This document shows, one piece after another, positions 17,000-26,292 of a stretch of DNA of 64,000 bases; within the stretch, counting starts at the first letter, position 1; each line of letters begins with the position of its first letter. The notes beneath the pieces were generated by a model. That model saw only the letters and a program-made list of their open reading frames with translations. It searched no databases and was not told where the DNA came from. Origin of the DNA: Flavisolibacter amylovorans. Lineage in GTDB: Bacteria; Bacteroidota; Bacteroidia; Chitinophagales; Chitinophagaceae. The stretch spans positions 129,188-193,187 of the forward strand of contig NZ_BAABGY010000014.1 in assembly GCF_039541815.1 (NCBI RefSeq), in the 5' to 3' direction. A program made the translations under genes and the position numbers.

Positions 17000-19228
17000 A
17001 TGAAGACGACCCTTGTTGCTACCGGCATTCTGTTAGGCCTTGGCGCCTTTGGCCAGAATACTCCCGATAAATCCTTTGCCGACGATAGTACGGCGCCGAA
17101 AACCCGGTACCTCTCCGAGATCACAGTGGTAGGCCGCGGCAGCCGATCCGACTACCAGGCCCTTCCTGAGGTCGTAGGTACCAATATTTATGCAGGCAAG
17201 AAAAGCGCCCTGATCGTTCTCGACAACGTTCAGGGCAATGTGGTCACCAACACCATGCGCCAAGTCCTTGCGAAGGTGCCGGGCATCCACGTATGGGAAA
17301 GCGACCCCTCAGGTATCCAGATCGGTATCGCCGCCCGCGGGCTGAGTCCCAATCGCAGCTGGGAGTTCAACGTACGCCAGAACGGCTACGACATTGCCGC
17401 CGACCCCTTCGGCTACCCCGAAGCCTATTACAACCCGCAACTCCAGGCGGTGCAGCGCATCGAAGTCGTTCGCGGCCAGGGCGCGCTGCAATACGGTCCG
17501 CAGTTTGGCGGCATGGTCAACTACATACTCCGCAACGGCTCCGAGATCAGCAAGCCTTTTGAATTCGAAACGCAGCAGACCGTCGGGTCCAACCGCCTTT
17601 TCAACTCCTATAACGCGATCGGTGGCAATACAGCCAAAGTGAATTACTACGCTTTCTTCGACCACCGCAACGGGGATGGATGGCGTCAGAACAGCCGCTA
17701 CTATACCAACGCAGGCTTCGGCACCGTTACCTACCGTTTCACGCCTAAGTTTTCGCTTTCGGCCGAACTGATGCGCTCCAACATCCGCAGCCAGCAGCCG
17801 GGCGGCCTCACCGACCTGCAGTTTGAGCAGAACGCACAGCAAAGTCTCCGCAGCCGCAACTGGTTCGACGTTACCTGGACGATGCCCGCGCTCACAGCCA
17901 ACTGGCAGATCAATCCGGGCACCCGCTGGACCACCAAGGTTTCGGCCACCATCGGCGACCGCAATTCGGTAGGCTTCACCCGTGCCATCAATATTGCCGA
18001 TACGATCAACAAGAGCACGATGCAGTATAATAATCGCGTGCTCAATGGCGACTTTTACCGCAACTACGTGCTCGAGAGCCGCATCATCACCGATTATAAA
18101 CTCGCGGGCCGCAATCATACCTTCTCGGGTGGCATCCGTGCCTACACGGGCAATACCCACCGCCTCGCCGAAGGCCGCGGCACCACGGGCACCGACTACG
18201 ACATGTCGCTTGCCCCGGGTGGCCGCTACGACCGCGACATCAACTTCGGATCGCAGAATCTGGCCGCCTACGTCGAAAACGTCTTTCGCATCTCCGATCG
18301 CATCCTCCTTATTCCCGGTCTGCGCTATGAGTGGCTCCGCGGCAACGCTTCGGGCCGCATCGGTTACAAGACCAACGGGCAGGACAGCCTGCTTCAGGAT
18401 GTAACGCGCAGCCGCTCCTTCCTGCTCGCGGGCATCGGCGCCGAATTTCATGTAACGAAGACCACCGAAGTTTATGCTTCATTCGCCCAGGCCTACCGCC
18501 CCATCCAGTTTGCCAACCTGCAGGCGCCGGCCGCTACCACCGATATCATTGACCAGGATCTGAAGGATTCGAAGGGCTATAATATCGACCTCGGCTACCG
18601 CGGCAAGCTGAAGAGCTACCTGCAGTTTGACGTCAGCGGCTTCCTGCTGCAGTACGACAATCGCGTGGGCACCCGCACCTTCGCCGCAACGGGCAGCACG
18701 CCGGCCTACCGCCTCGTCACCAACCTCGGCTCGAGCACGAGCAAGGGCTTCGAAGGTTTTGTAGAGTTCAACCCGGTGCGCGCCTTCCGCCGCAATAGCA
18801 ACTGGGGCCTGATCGTGTTCGGCTCCTACAGCTACCTTGATGCACGCTACAGCAGCTCGTTCAAAGACAGCATCATTGCCGGCAAGCGCGTAGAGAACGC
18901 CCCGCAGGATATCTTCCGCGGTGGCATCAGCGCCGGCTACAAAGGCTTCCTGCTCACCGGCCAGATCAGCCACACGGGTCTGACCTTCTCTGACGCTACC
19001 AACACCACTGCTATTGCCGCCAACGGCCAAAGCGGTCCCATTCCCGCATATACCATCACCGACCTGTCGGCGTCCTTCAAGGCCACACGAAGCCTGACGC
19101 TGAAGGCGGGTATCAACAACCTGTTCGACAAGCGCTACTTCACGCGCCGCGCGGGCGGTTATCCCGGCCCCGGTGTACTTCCCGGCGACGGCCGCACGGC
19201 TTTTGTATCTGTTGGAGCGCGCTTCTAG
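17000..19228 (+). CDS. TonB-dependent receptor (FecA-like), copy 2, in the mbnPH operon
   Basis: 742-residue outer-membrane receptor: signal peptide (MKTTLVATGILLGLGAFGQ), intact plug (NTMRQVLAKVPGIHVWE, RIEVVRGQGALQYG, GGMVNYIL) and beta barrel ending in FVSVGARF. It lies 135 bp after mbnH and ends at a strong bidirectional hairpin. Over almost its whole length it is nearly identical in protein sequence to the receptor at 6419-8662, with the two genes in opposite orientation. As the third gene of an MbnPH unit, it is a candidate importer for a copper complex or the MbnP-linked substrate; this is inference. Confidence 0.93.
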   Translation: MKTTLVATGILLGLGAFGQNTPDKSFADDSTAPKTRYLSEITVVGRGSRSDYQALPEVVGTNIYAGKKSALIVLDNVQGNVVTNTMRQVLAKVPGIHVWESDPSGIQIGIAARGLSPNRSWEFNVRQNGYDIAADPFGYPEAYYNPQLQAVQRIEVVRGQGALQYGPQFGGMVNYILRNGSEISKPFEFETQQTVGSNRLFNSYNAIGGNTAKVNYYAFFDHRNGDGWRQNSRYYTNAGFGTVTYRFTPKFSLSAELMRSNIRSQQPGGLTDLQFEQNAQQSLRSRNWFDVTWTMPALTANWQINPGTRWTTKVSATIGDRNSVGFTRAINIADTINKSTMQYNNRVLNGDFYRNYVLESRIITDYKLAGRNHTFSGGIRAYTGNTHRLAEGRGTTGTDYDMSLAPGGRYDRDINFGSQNLAAYVENVFRISDRILLIPGLRYEWLRGNASGRIGYKTNGQDSLLQDVTRSRSFLLAGIGAEFHVTKTTEVYASFAQAYRPIQFANLQAPAATTDIIDQDLKDSKGYNIDLGYRGKLKSYLQFDVSGFLLQYDNRVGTRTFAATGSTPAYRLVTNLGSSTSKGFEGFVEFNPVRAFRRNSNWGLIVFGSYSYLDARYSSSFKDSIIAGKRVENAPQDIFRGGISAGYKGFLLTGQISHTGLTFSDATNTTAIAANGQSGPIPAYTITDLSASFKATRSLTLKAGINNLFDKRYFTRRAGGYPGPGVLPGDGRTAFVSVGARF

Positions 19229-19243
19229 CAGATTTCTAATAAA

Positions 19244-19274
19244 TGAAAAAGGACCTTTGGAGGGTCCTTTTTCA
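19244..19274 (+). terminator. Bidirectional terminator after TonB receptor copy 2
   Basis: 12-bp stem TGAAAAAGGACC (19244-19255) with GGTCCTTTTTCA (19263-19274), 7-nt loop. A/T tracts on both sides allow function in both directions. Confidence 0.88.
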
Positions 19275-19512
19275 TTTCGTACCAATAGCAGGCCATGCTC
19301 CTTGAAATTATTGGCGCCACTCATAAACTGTATGCCCAGTTCGCCAACCTTCCAGTGCTGATTTGATGTCTTCCGGTAAATGCCTGCTGCAACGAAAATC
19401 TTGCTCAGAGCCAACGGATCGGTATTCGTGGCCGGTAGAATAGTTCGGCCCAGGTGAGCCGATGATCCGCCCTGGCTCGTATCACTCCGGTAAAACCAAT
19501 GAAACAGCTACA
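19275..19512 (-). pseudogene. Remnant of a porin gene related to 27120-28343
   Basis: The minus strand encodes an uninterrupted but truncated stretch: HWFYRSDTSQGGSSAHLGRT, ILPATNTDP, HWKVGELGIQFMSGANN, FKEHGL. The intact porin has GRTYLPATKEDP and RKVGELGVSYMSGAYN in the same order and spacing, give or take two residues. The fragment is bounded by a stop codon at its 5' side and the receptor terminator at its 3' side. It is a leftover of a duplicated or deleted porin gene between the receptor and the ebo operon. Confidence 0.65.
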
Positions 19513-19556
19513 GCCGGGTATAATTATTGATACAAACTCGCAACGAATACGCAAAC

Positions 19557-20438
19557 ATGCACATCTTTTCTGCTGCCGATTTACTTGGTACGTGCGGCAC
19601 CATTATCCAAAGAAATATAACGCCGGCTGCCTGGTTTTGGTTAATCCAAAGCGCGGCTTCGGCATCGGGAAATGCCCTCAGCCGCACCTTCGCCCTTATC
19701 CCTCAAAAAACAGGGAAGGCAGACGTGCAGATAAGAGAAAGGGAGCAAAAAATAATGGGGAACATACGCCCCGGGGTTTCGGTGAACGGCTGGACGATAG
19801 ACCGGCTTTGCCGCGTATGGCTTTTCCTGCAACTGGATGCTTGCGCTGAAGACGCGTACGTCGAAAAAATAGAAAGCTTGTTTTCCGGGGCTGAAATGTC
19901 CGAGCAGGTTGCCTTATATTCAGCCCTACCCGTGCTTGCTTACCCCCAGCGATGGCGGATGCGTTGTGCGGAAGGGATCCGGAGCAATATCGGCGACGTG
20001 TTGCAGGCCATTATGTGCAACAACCCTTACCCCTCGGAGAACCTGGAGGAAGCTGCCTGGAACCAAATGGTGCTGAAAGCCTTTTTTACCGAGAAGCCCG
20101 TGGAGCAGATCATCGGCCTCGACGAACGAGCGAACCGGGAACTGGCTAAGATCCTGTCGGATTATGCCCACGAGCGCTGGGCCGCACATCGCCCGGTGAA
20201 CCCGCTGCTGTGGCGCTGCGTCGGTCCTTTCATCGACGAAAAGATCTTTCCGGACATCGAAAAGATTGCCCGCTCAGAGCAACCGCTCGAAAGGGAAGCG
20301 GCCCTGCTGGCGTGCAGCCGCAGCAACTATGCACCTGCACAGGCGTTGCTGCAGCATGGTGCCTTTGCACTCTCCGCAGAAGAAGAAAAAGAACGATGGA
20401 ACGGCATCAGCAAAAAAGCAAAAGCTGCCGCCCTTTGA
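19557..20438 (+). CDS. eboA: EboA domain protein
   Basis: First gene of a complete eboABCDEF operon. 293 residues from the ATG at 19557 (MHIFSAADLLGTC). EboA proteins are all-helical with no known catalytic motif; recognisable here are the VALYSALPVLAYPQRW stretch, RCAEGIRSN, NPYPSENLEEAAWNQMVLKAFF and a C-terminal LLACSRSNYAPA. In cyanobacteria the ebo genes are needed to deliver the scytonemin precursor to the periplasm. In Pseudomonas fluorescens the homologous EDB cluster makes a nematode repellent. The product in this organism is unknown. The upstream 80 bp hold no clear promoter consensus. Confidence 0.85.
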   Translation: MHIFSAADLLGTCGTIIQRNITPAAWFWLIQSAASASGNALSRTFALIPQKTGKADVQIREREQKIMGNIRPGVSVNGWTIDRLCRVWLFLQLDACAEDAYVEKIESLFSGAEMSEQVALYSALPVLAYPQRWRMRCAEGIRSNIGDVLQAIMCNNPYPSENLEEAAWNQMVLKAFFTEKPVEQIIGLDERANRELAKILSDYAHERWAAHRPVNPLLWRCVGPFIDEKIFPDIEKIARSEQPLEREAALLACSRSNYAPAQALLQHGAFALSAEEEKERWNGISKKAKAAAL

Positions 20439-20487
20439 TCCATATACCCCGAAACCTAAACCTCATTTACACCAAAATATTGAACGC

Positions 20488-21492
20488 ATGTGTTGCAGCC
20501 ACGATGATTTCGACAAGAGGAGCCTGACGGAAAAAGACCTTCACCCTCCATCCGGCAAGCCTTTTTCGCTCGATAGTGTCAAGGGCATGCAGTTTTTCGA
20601 CCCGCATGTACACATGACCTCCCGCACTACCGACGACTATCAGGCGATGGCCGACGCGGGCGTGGTGGCCATCATTGAACCTGCGTTCTGGGTCGGGCAG
20701 CCACGCACCGGTGTTGCTTCCTTCCAGGATTACTACAGCAGCCTGATCGGCTGGGAGCGTTTCCGCGCTTCGCAGTTCGGCATCAAGCATTACTGCACCA
20801 TCGGGCTAAATTCAAGAGAAGCCAATAACGAGGCGCTCGCGGAACAGGTAATGGAGATCCTTCCGCACTTCATCTACAAGGAAGGCGTAGTCGGTATCGG
20901 CGAGATCGGCTTTGACGATCAGACTGCTGCCGAGGAAAAATACTACCGCCTGCAACTGGAGCTGGCGAAAGAAGCAGGCTTGCCCGTGCAGATACATACC
21001 CCGCACCGTGACAAAAAGCACGGCACCACCCGCAGTATGGACATTGCCCTTGAGCATGGACTGGACCCTGCTACCGTGATCGTAGACCACAATAACGAGG
21101 AGACCGTAAAAGAGGTGCTCGACCGCGGCTTCTGGGTCGCCTTCACGATCTATCCCTTCACTAAAATGGGCAATGAACGCATGGTGGAGATCGTAAAGCA
21201 ATATGGCCCTGAGCGCATCATGGTCAATTCTGCTGCCGACTGGGGCATCTCCGATCCGCTGGCGGTTCCGAAAACGGCTGCCCTCATGAAGGAGCAGGGT
21301 ATCAGCGAGGAGGCCATCCGCCTGGTGACCTACCAGAACGCCATTACCGCCTTCAGCCACAGCGGGCAGATCTACGAAGCGGATTTTTCAGCCATCAAAG
21401 ACATTGACCAGAGCCGCAAGTTTGAAGGCAACAGCATTCTTCGGGGCGGACAACAACCAAGGATCGACAAGAACTCATTGATCATACGCTGA
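20488..21492 (+). CDS. eboB: EboB, TatD-like metal-dependent hydrolase
   Basis: TIM-barrel metallohydrolase of the TatD superfamily, 334 residues from the ATG at 20488 (MCCSHDD). The core begins MQFFDPHVHMTSRTTDDY with the HxH metal motif, then GIGEIGFDDQT, PVQIHTPHRDK, VIVDHNNEETV and MVNSAADWG, the latter carrying the expected C-terminal Asp. Many homologs start at the MxFFDPH position, so 20587 is an alternative start; the open frame also extends upstream into eboA. The stop overlaps the eboC start by one base (TGATG), showing tight coupling. Confidence 0.9.
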   Translation: MCCSHDDFDKRSLTEKDLHPPSGKPFSLDSVKGMQFFDPHVHMTSRTTDDYQAMADAGVVAIIEPAFWVGQPRTGVASFQDYYSSLIGWERFRASQFGIKHYCTIGLNSREANNEALAEQVMEILPHFIYKEGVVGIGEIGFDDQTAAEEKYYRLQLELAKEAGLPVQIHTPHRDKKHGTTRSMDIALEHGLDPATVIVDHNNEETVKEVLDRGFWVAFTIYPFTKMGNERMVEIVKQYGPERIMVNSAADWGISDPLAVPKTAALMKEQGISEEAIRLVTYQNAITAFSHSGQIYEADFSAIKDIDQSRKFEGNSILRGGQQPRIDKNSLIIR

Positions 21493-22397
21493 TGTCACCG
21501 AGACAAGTGAAGGGATATTTTCGCCTGATGCGCCCGGCCAATATTGTAACGGCGATCTCCGATATACTGGCAGGCGTGGCTATTGCCGGCTATTTCGGCA
21601 AGTTGCAGCCCGGCGGGCTGCAGCTTGCCCCGGTGCTCTTGCTCGCCCTCGCTACCATCGGGCTGTACGGCGGCGGCGTAGTATTCAATGACGTCTTCGA
21701 TGCAGACCTGGACAAAATGGAACGGCCTGAGCGTCCTATTCCAAGCGGACTAATTGCAAGAACGAACGCTGCTATTTTGGGAGGCCTGTTGCTGCTCATG
21801 GGAATTGTAGCTGCTTACTTCGTCCACCGGAGCTTCACGCCCTCAGCCGCTATTGCCGTTGCTATTGCCATTGCGGCGCTGCTGTATGACAAGTGGGGAA
21901 AGCATCATTATTTTTTGGGGCCGCTGAATATGGGATTGTGCCGAGGCTTGAACATATGCCTGGGTATGAGCATACTGCCTGCTGCGTTGGGCACTCATTG
22001 GGTCATCGGCATTATACCGGTTCTCTACATTGCTGCGATCACCATGATCAGTCGTGGCGAAGTGCATGGGGGGCGCCGCAGCATTCTCAGGACGGCGGGT
22101 ATTTTCTATGCGCTGGTCATCGGCAGTATCTTATGGATCGCCTACCGGAACGGAACCTTCCTATTTGCCTTGTTGTTCCTGGCTGTTTTTGCAGCGATGA
22201 TCTTCTGGCCGTTGCAAAAAGCAGTGCGTAACCCTGTCGGGCCTTCTATCGGGAAAGCGGTGAAGGCGGGCGTGCTGGCACTGATCCTGATGAATGCAGC
22301 CTGGGCGGCAGCCTTTGGCACCCTCTCGGTTGCGTTAATGATCCTGCTGTTGCTGCCCCTTTCGCTCTGGCTCGCAAAAGCATTTGCCGTAACCTAA
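21492..22397 (+). CDS. eboC: EboC, UbiA-like prenyltransferase
   Basis: Integral membrane prenyltransferase of 301 residues with about eight or nine hydrophobic helices. The first UbiA motif NDVFDADLD (66-74) is followed by RPERPIPSG; the second Asp-rich motif is replaced by a loop around LLYDKWGKHH, where a YD and K/H-rich segment follows the helix. UbiA enzymes transfer an isoprenoid chain to an aromatic or polyol acceptor. In the ebo operon the acceptor is thought to be the cyclitol product of EboD, but this is not proven. It overlaps eboB by one base. Confidence 0.9.
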   Translation: MSPRQVKGYFRLMRPANIVTAISDILAGVAIAGYFGKLQPGGLQLAPVLLLALATIGLYGGGVVFNDVFDADLDKMERPERPIPSGLIARTNAAILGGLLLLMGIVAAYFVHRSFTPSAAIAVAIAIAALLYDKWGKHHYFLGPLNMGLCRGLNICLGMSILPAALGTHWVIGIIPVLYIAAITMISRGEVHGGRRSILRTAGIFYALVIGSILWIAYRNGTFLFALLFLAVFAAMIFWPLQKAVRNPVGPSIGKAVKAGVLALILMNAAWAAAFGTLSVALMILLLLPLSLWLAKAFAVT

Positions 22398-22446
22398 TGG
22401 TTGGAAAGTAACCGAATCATAACCGTAAAAACACCAATGTCCTGCT

Positions 22447-23619
22447 ATGGATTTCTTACAACAATCATTTACCGTCCGCTTCCAGTATAGGGTATTTTTT
22501 ACCAGTCATCTCTTTGACACTTCCAATCTGCTGCTGAGGGATTTTTTGCAGGAGCAGGCACAGGATGGTGCCATCAAGAAATTACTTTTTGTGATCGATG
22601 AGGAGGTGGCCAGCCATCATCCGCAACTGGAACAGCAGATCGAAGAGTATTGCAGCGCGATGCCTGCTTACGCACTTGCTGCCATTGTCCCGGTAACCGG
22701 GGGCGAAGAGGTGAAGAACAGTGACGCGGATTTTCAGACGCTGCTGGATGCCATCAACAAGTGTGGCATCGACCGGCACTCCTATGTAGTGGCTATTGGC
22801 GGTGGCTCCGTGCTGGATATGGCGGGATACGCAAGTGCCGTTGCGCACCGGGGCGTTCGCCACATCCGTATTCCTACGACCGTGCTCTCACAAAACGACA
22901 GCGGTGTCGGCGTCAAGAACAGCATGAACTATTTCGGGAAAAAGAATTTCCTGGGCACGTTCGCGCCGCCCGTGGCTGTATTCAACGATACTCATTTCCT
23001 GACCACTTTGAGTGAGCGCGACTGGCGTTCGGGAATTTCCGAAGCGGTGAAAGTGGCGCTGATCAAGGACGCGGCCTTCTTTCGCTGGCTCGAGGAAAAT
23101 GCTGCGGCCATGATGGCCCGGGATATGGACGCCATGCACTACCACATCAAACGCTGCGCGGAATTGCATCTGCAGCACATTGCCTCAGGCGACCCGTTTG
23201 AGATGGGCTCCGCCCGCCCGCTGGATTTCGGCCACTGGAGCGCGCACAAGCTCGAGCAGCTTACGGATTTCTCCGTACGGCATGGCGAAGCCGTGGCGCT
23301 GGGCATCGCGCTGGACAGCACCTATTCCTACCTGTCGGGGAAATTAGATGAACCATCGCTGCGCCGCATCCTTTCTCTTCTGGAAGCTCTGGGCTTTGAG
23401 CTGATGCACCCGTTGCTCGAAGTAGCCGATGCGCAGAACGCCTTGCTTCAGGGGCTCACCGAGTTCCGCGAGCACCTTGGCGGCAGGCTAACCGTAACCC
23501 TGCTAAAAGAGATCGGCGTGGGAGACGAAGTGCACCAGATGGAGCCACGCATGATCATCAGGGCAAGCAGGTGGCTGCAGGAATACTGCCTGAAAGAACA
23601 AAAGAAGGATACACGATGA
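22447..23619 (+). CDS. eboD: EboD, 3-dehydroquinate synthase-like sugar phosphate cyclase
   Basis: 390-residue NAD- and Zn-dependent cyclase of the DHQS/EVS superfamily. Visible are the NAD-binding GGGSVLDMAGYA (about 117-128), the IPTTVLSQNDSGVGVKN block, the Zn ligands in SEAVKVALIKD, DFGHWSAHKLE and RHGEAVALG. It probably makes a cyclitol from a sugar phosphate and not chorismate-pathway dehydroquinate, because it sits in the ebo operon and lacks a canonical aroB context. Its stop codon overlaps the eboE start (ATGA). Confidence 0.92.
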   Translation: MDFLQQSFTVRFQYRVFFTSHLFDTSNLLLRDFLQEQAQDGAIKKLLFVIDEEVASHHPQLEQQIEEYCSAMPAYALAAIVPVTGGEEVKNSDADFQTLLDAINKCGIDRHSYVVAIGGGSVLDMAGYASAVAHRGVRHIRIPTTVLSQNDSGVGVKNSMNYFGKKNFLGTFAPPVAVFNDTHFLTTLSERDWRSGISEAVKVALIKDAAFFRWLEENAAAMMARDMDAMHYHIKRCAELHLQHIASGDPFEMGSARPLDFGHWSAHKLEQLTDFSVRHGEAVALGIALDSTYSYLSGKLDEPSLRRILSLLEALGFELMHPLLEVADAQNALLQGLTEFREHLGGRLTVTLLKEIGVGDEVHQMEPRMIIRASRWLQEYCLKEQKKDTR

Positions 23620-24836
23620 AAACGGCGCAAGGACACCTTACGTACTGCACCAACATACACGCCGGCGAAAGCTGGGGCGATCATTTCGCCGCCTTGAAGC
23701 AACATCTCCCGGAAATAAAAAAGGCGGTTTGCCCGGACAAGTCCTTTGGTGTGGGCTTACGCTTATCGAATGTGGCCAGCATCGAGCTGGAAAAAGAAGA
23801 AAAGCTGGAAGAATTCCAGGGATGGCTTCAGGTGCACGACTGCTACGTCTTTACGATGAATGGCTTTCCCTACGGCGGCTTTCACCATGAAGTGGTGAAA
23901 GATGGGGTGCATGCGCCTGATTGGACAACCGGCGACAGGGTTGTCTATACGATTCGCCTCGCCAGGATTCTGGCAGCCCTGTTGCCACAGGGCATGGAGG
24001 GCGGCATTTCAACCTCTCCGCTCAGCTACCGGCATTGGCACCCAACGGACGCTGAAAAGCAGCTCGCCTTTGAGCGGGCCACCGACAACCTCTTGGAGGT
24101 AGTAAAAAGCCTCGTACAACTAAAAGAACAGACCGGCAAAGTCATTCATATTGATCTCGAGCCGGAGCCGGACGGCCTGCTGGAATGCGGAGCAGAGTTT
24201 TTAGAATGGTACTGGCAATACCTCTTGCCCCGGGGGGGCTGTTTCCTGATGGAGCAGTTTCGTTGCAGCAAGACAGAAGCTGAAAGGATGCTCAGGGAGC
24301 ATGTGCAGCTTTGCTATGATATCTGCCATTTCGCCATAGAGTATGAGAACCACGAGGCCATCGTGCAACAGTTGCAGCAACAAGGAATCCGCATTGGTAA
24401 GATCCAGATCAGTGCGGCACTGAAGGCTGCCCTGAACGGAGATGCGCAGGAAAGAGCGGCGGTGATCGATGCCTTCCGGCAGTTCAATGAGCCGGTGTAC
24501 CTGCACCAGTTAGTGGCCCGGACAAAGGACGGTGCCTTGAAACGCTATGCCGACCTGCCGGATGCATTGAAAGAAGCCGGGGATAGCTCTGTCTGCGAAT
24601 GGCGGGCCCACTATCATGTACCACTGTTTGTAGAAGGTTTTGGCGTGCTGAAGGCAACGCGAGCCGATATCGAGGAAGTGCTCGGACTACAACAGAGGAA
24701 ACCGTTCACCGCCCATTTGGAAATCGAGACCTATACCTGGGAAGTGCTGCCGGAGGAACTCAAGCTGCCACTCCAGCAATCCATTTCCCGGGAGCTCGAT
24801 TGGGTCCTGCAAACACTTAACAGAAGTAATCACTAA
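23616..24836 (+). CDS. eboE: EboE, xylose isomerase-like TIM barrel protein
   Basis: 406-residue protein from the ATG at 23616 (MKTAQGHLTYCTNIHAGESW), overlapping the eboD stop by four bases. Motifs: VGLRLSNVAS, FTMNGFPYGGFH, STSPLSYRHW, VIHIDLEPEPDG, CYDICHFAIEY and IGKIQISAALK, the pattern of a sugar isomerase/epimerase barrel with Glu, Asp and His metal ligands. The family acts on sugar-like or cyclitol substrates; the exact reaction is unknown. Confidence 0.9.
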   Translation: MKTAQGHLTYCTNIHAGESWGDHFAALKQHLPEIKKAVCPDKSFGVGLRLSNVASIELEKEEKLEEFQGWLQVHDCYVFTMNGFPYGGFHHEVVKDGVHAPDWTTGDRVVYTIRLARILAALLPQGMEGGISTSPLSYRHWHPTDAEKQLAFERATDNLLEVVKSLVQLKEQTGKVIHIDLEPEPDGLLECGAEFLEWYWQYLLPRGGCFLMEQFRCSKTEAERMLREHVQLCYDICHFAIEYENHEAIVQQLQQQGIRIGKIQISAALKAALNGDAQERAAVIDAFRQFNEPVYLHQLVARTKDGALKRYADLPDALKEAGDSSVCEWRAHYHVPLFVEGFGVLKATRADIEEVLGLQQRKPFTAHLEIETYTWEVLPEELKLPLQQSISRELDWVLQTLNRSNH

Positions 24837-24848
24837 GTACGATACAAC

Positions 24849-26204
24849 ATGCGAAAAACCGTTGTCATCAACATCGTTGGATTATCCTCTTCGCTGATTG
24901 GTGAACATACCCCCTTTTTGAAGAAATATATTTCCGGCGCCCACCTTCATACCATCCGGCCACTGCTACCCGGCGTTACTACGTCCGTACAATCAACCTA
25001 TCTTACCGGGAAGTATCCCGCCCAACACGGAATCGTAGGCAACGGGTGGTATGACCGCACCGATTGCGAGGTCAAGTTCTGGAAGCAGTCCAATAAGTTG
25101 GTGCAGGCAGAAAAGATCTGGGAGCGGGCGAAAAAAGAAGACCCTTCGTTTACCTGCGCCAATATGTTCTGGTGGTACAACATGTATTCATCGGCGGACT
25201 ATTCGGTAACGCCCCGTCCGAACTACCTGGCGGACGGCAGAAAGATACCCGATTGTTACTCCCAGCCGGCCGGCCTGCGGGATGAATTGCAACAGGAACT
25301 CGGTCAATTCCCGCTCTTCAAATTCTGGGGACCTGCTACCGACATCAGCTCCACGCAATGGATCGCAGACGCTTCTGTATATACCGATAAAAAGTATGAT
25401 CCTACCCTCACGCTGATCTACCTGCCGCACCTGGATTATGGTCTGCAGAAATGGGGGCAGAATCTCGAAAAGATCAGCGGCGACTTGAAGGAGGTCGACA
25501 AGGTGGTGGAAGGGCTGGTTGGTCATTATTCAGCTAATGGAGCACGTATCGTTATTTTATCCGAATACGGCATCACGAATGTCAGCCGGCCTGTCCATAT
25601 CAATCGGGCACTCAGGGAACGGGGATTACTAGCCGTCCGCCTAGAGCGGGGCCTTGAGTTGCTGGATGCAGGTGCGTCGCAAGCCTTTGCAGTTGCCGAC
25701 CACCAGGTGGCCCATGTCTACGTCAACGATCCAGCCGCAATGGGCCAGGTGCGCGAGATCGTAGAGAGCCTCAAGGGTGTGGAGCTGGTGTTGGATCGGG
25801 CTGCACAGGAAGACCATAAGATTCACCATGAGCGTGCCGGGGATTTCGTGGTCATGGCGGACGAACAGAGTTGGTTCACTTACTATTTCTGGCTGGATGA
25901 CGCAAAAGCACCTGACTATGCCCGCGTGGTGGACATTCATAAAAAGCCCGGTTATGATCCGGTGGAGTTGTTCATGACATCGAAGGCAAGAGCCGCGTAT
26001 AAGTTGCTCCGGAAAAAAGCGGGCCTCCGCTATGTGATGGATGTGATTCCGCTCGATGCCACTTTGATAAAAGGCTCGCATGGACGGCTGGTAACGGAAC
26101 GCGCCTACCAACCGGTGCTGATCACAAAAGACGCCTGGCGCAGTAAAGAGCTTACAGCTCCTGATGTGTACCATATAATCTGGCAACAACTCACACGCGA
26201 ATAA
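24849..26204 (+). CDS. eboF: EboF, alkaline phosphatase/NPP superfamily protein
   Basis: 451-residue protein of the nucleotide pyrophosphatase/phosphodiesterase fold. The nucleophile region reads PGVTTSVQSTYLTGKYPAQHGIVGNGWYDR, later metal motifs are SEYGI, DHQVAHVY and KGSHGR. At the first metal site the usual Asp of the VVxxxDGL strand is replaced (VVINIVGL), as far as can be read here, so metal binding may differ from classical NPP enzymes. It is the last ebo gene, 12 bp after eboE. Role probably phosphate-ester cleavage of the pathway intermediate. Confidence 0.9.
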   Translation: MRKTVVINIVGLSSSLIGEHTPFLKKYISGAHLHTIRPLLPGVTTSVQSTYLTGKYPAQHGIVGNGWYDRTDCEVKFWKQSNKLVQAEKIWERAKKEDPSFTCANMFWWYNMYSSADYSVTPRPNYLADGRKIPDCYSQPAGLRDELQQELGQFPLFKFWGPATDISSTQWIADASVYTDKKYDPTLTLIYLPHLDYGLQKWGQNLEKISGDLKEVDKVVEGLVGHYSANGARIVILSEYGITNVSRPVHINRALRERGLLAVRLERGLELLDAGASQAFAVADHQVAHVYVNDPAAMGQVREIVESLKGVELVLDRAAQEDHKIHHERAGDFVVMADEQSWFTYYFWLDDAKAPDYARVVDIHKKPGYDPVELFMTSKARAAYKLLRKKAGLRYVMDVIPLDATLIKGSHGRLVTERAYQPVLITKDAWRSKELTAPDVYHIIWQQLTRE

Positions 26205-26292
26205 TTCAGTCGCATGGCATAGCTATTTCAAAGGTAATTTACCCCTTCCGTACACCGGGATAATAATATTCTTCACGCTATCGTGTTCAACT

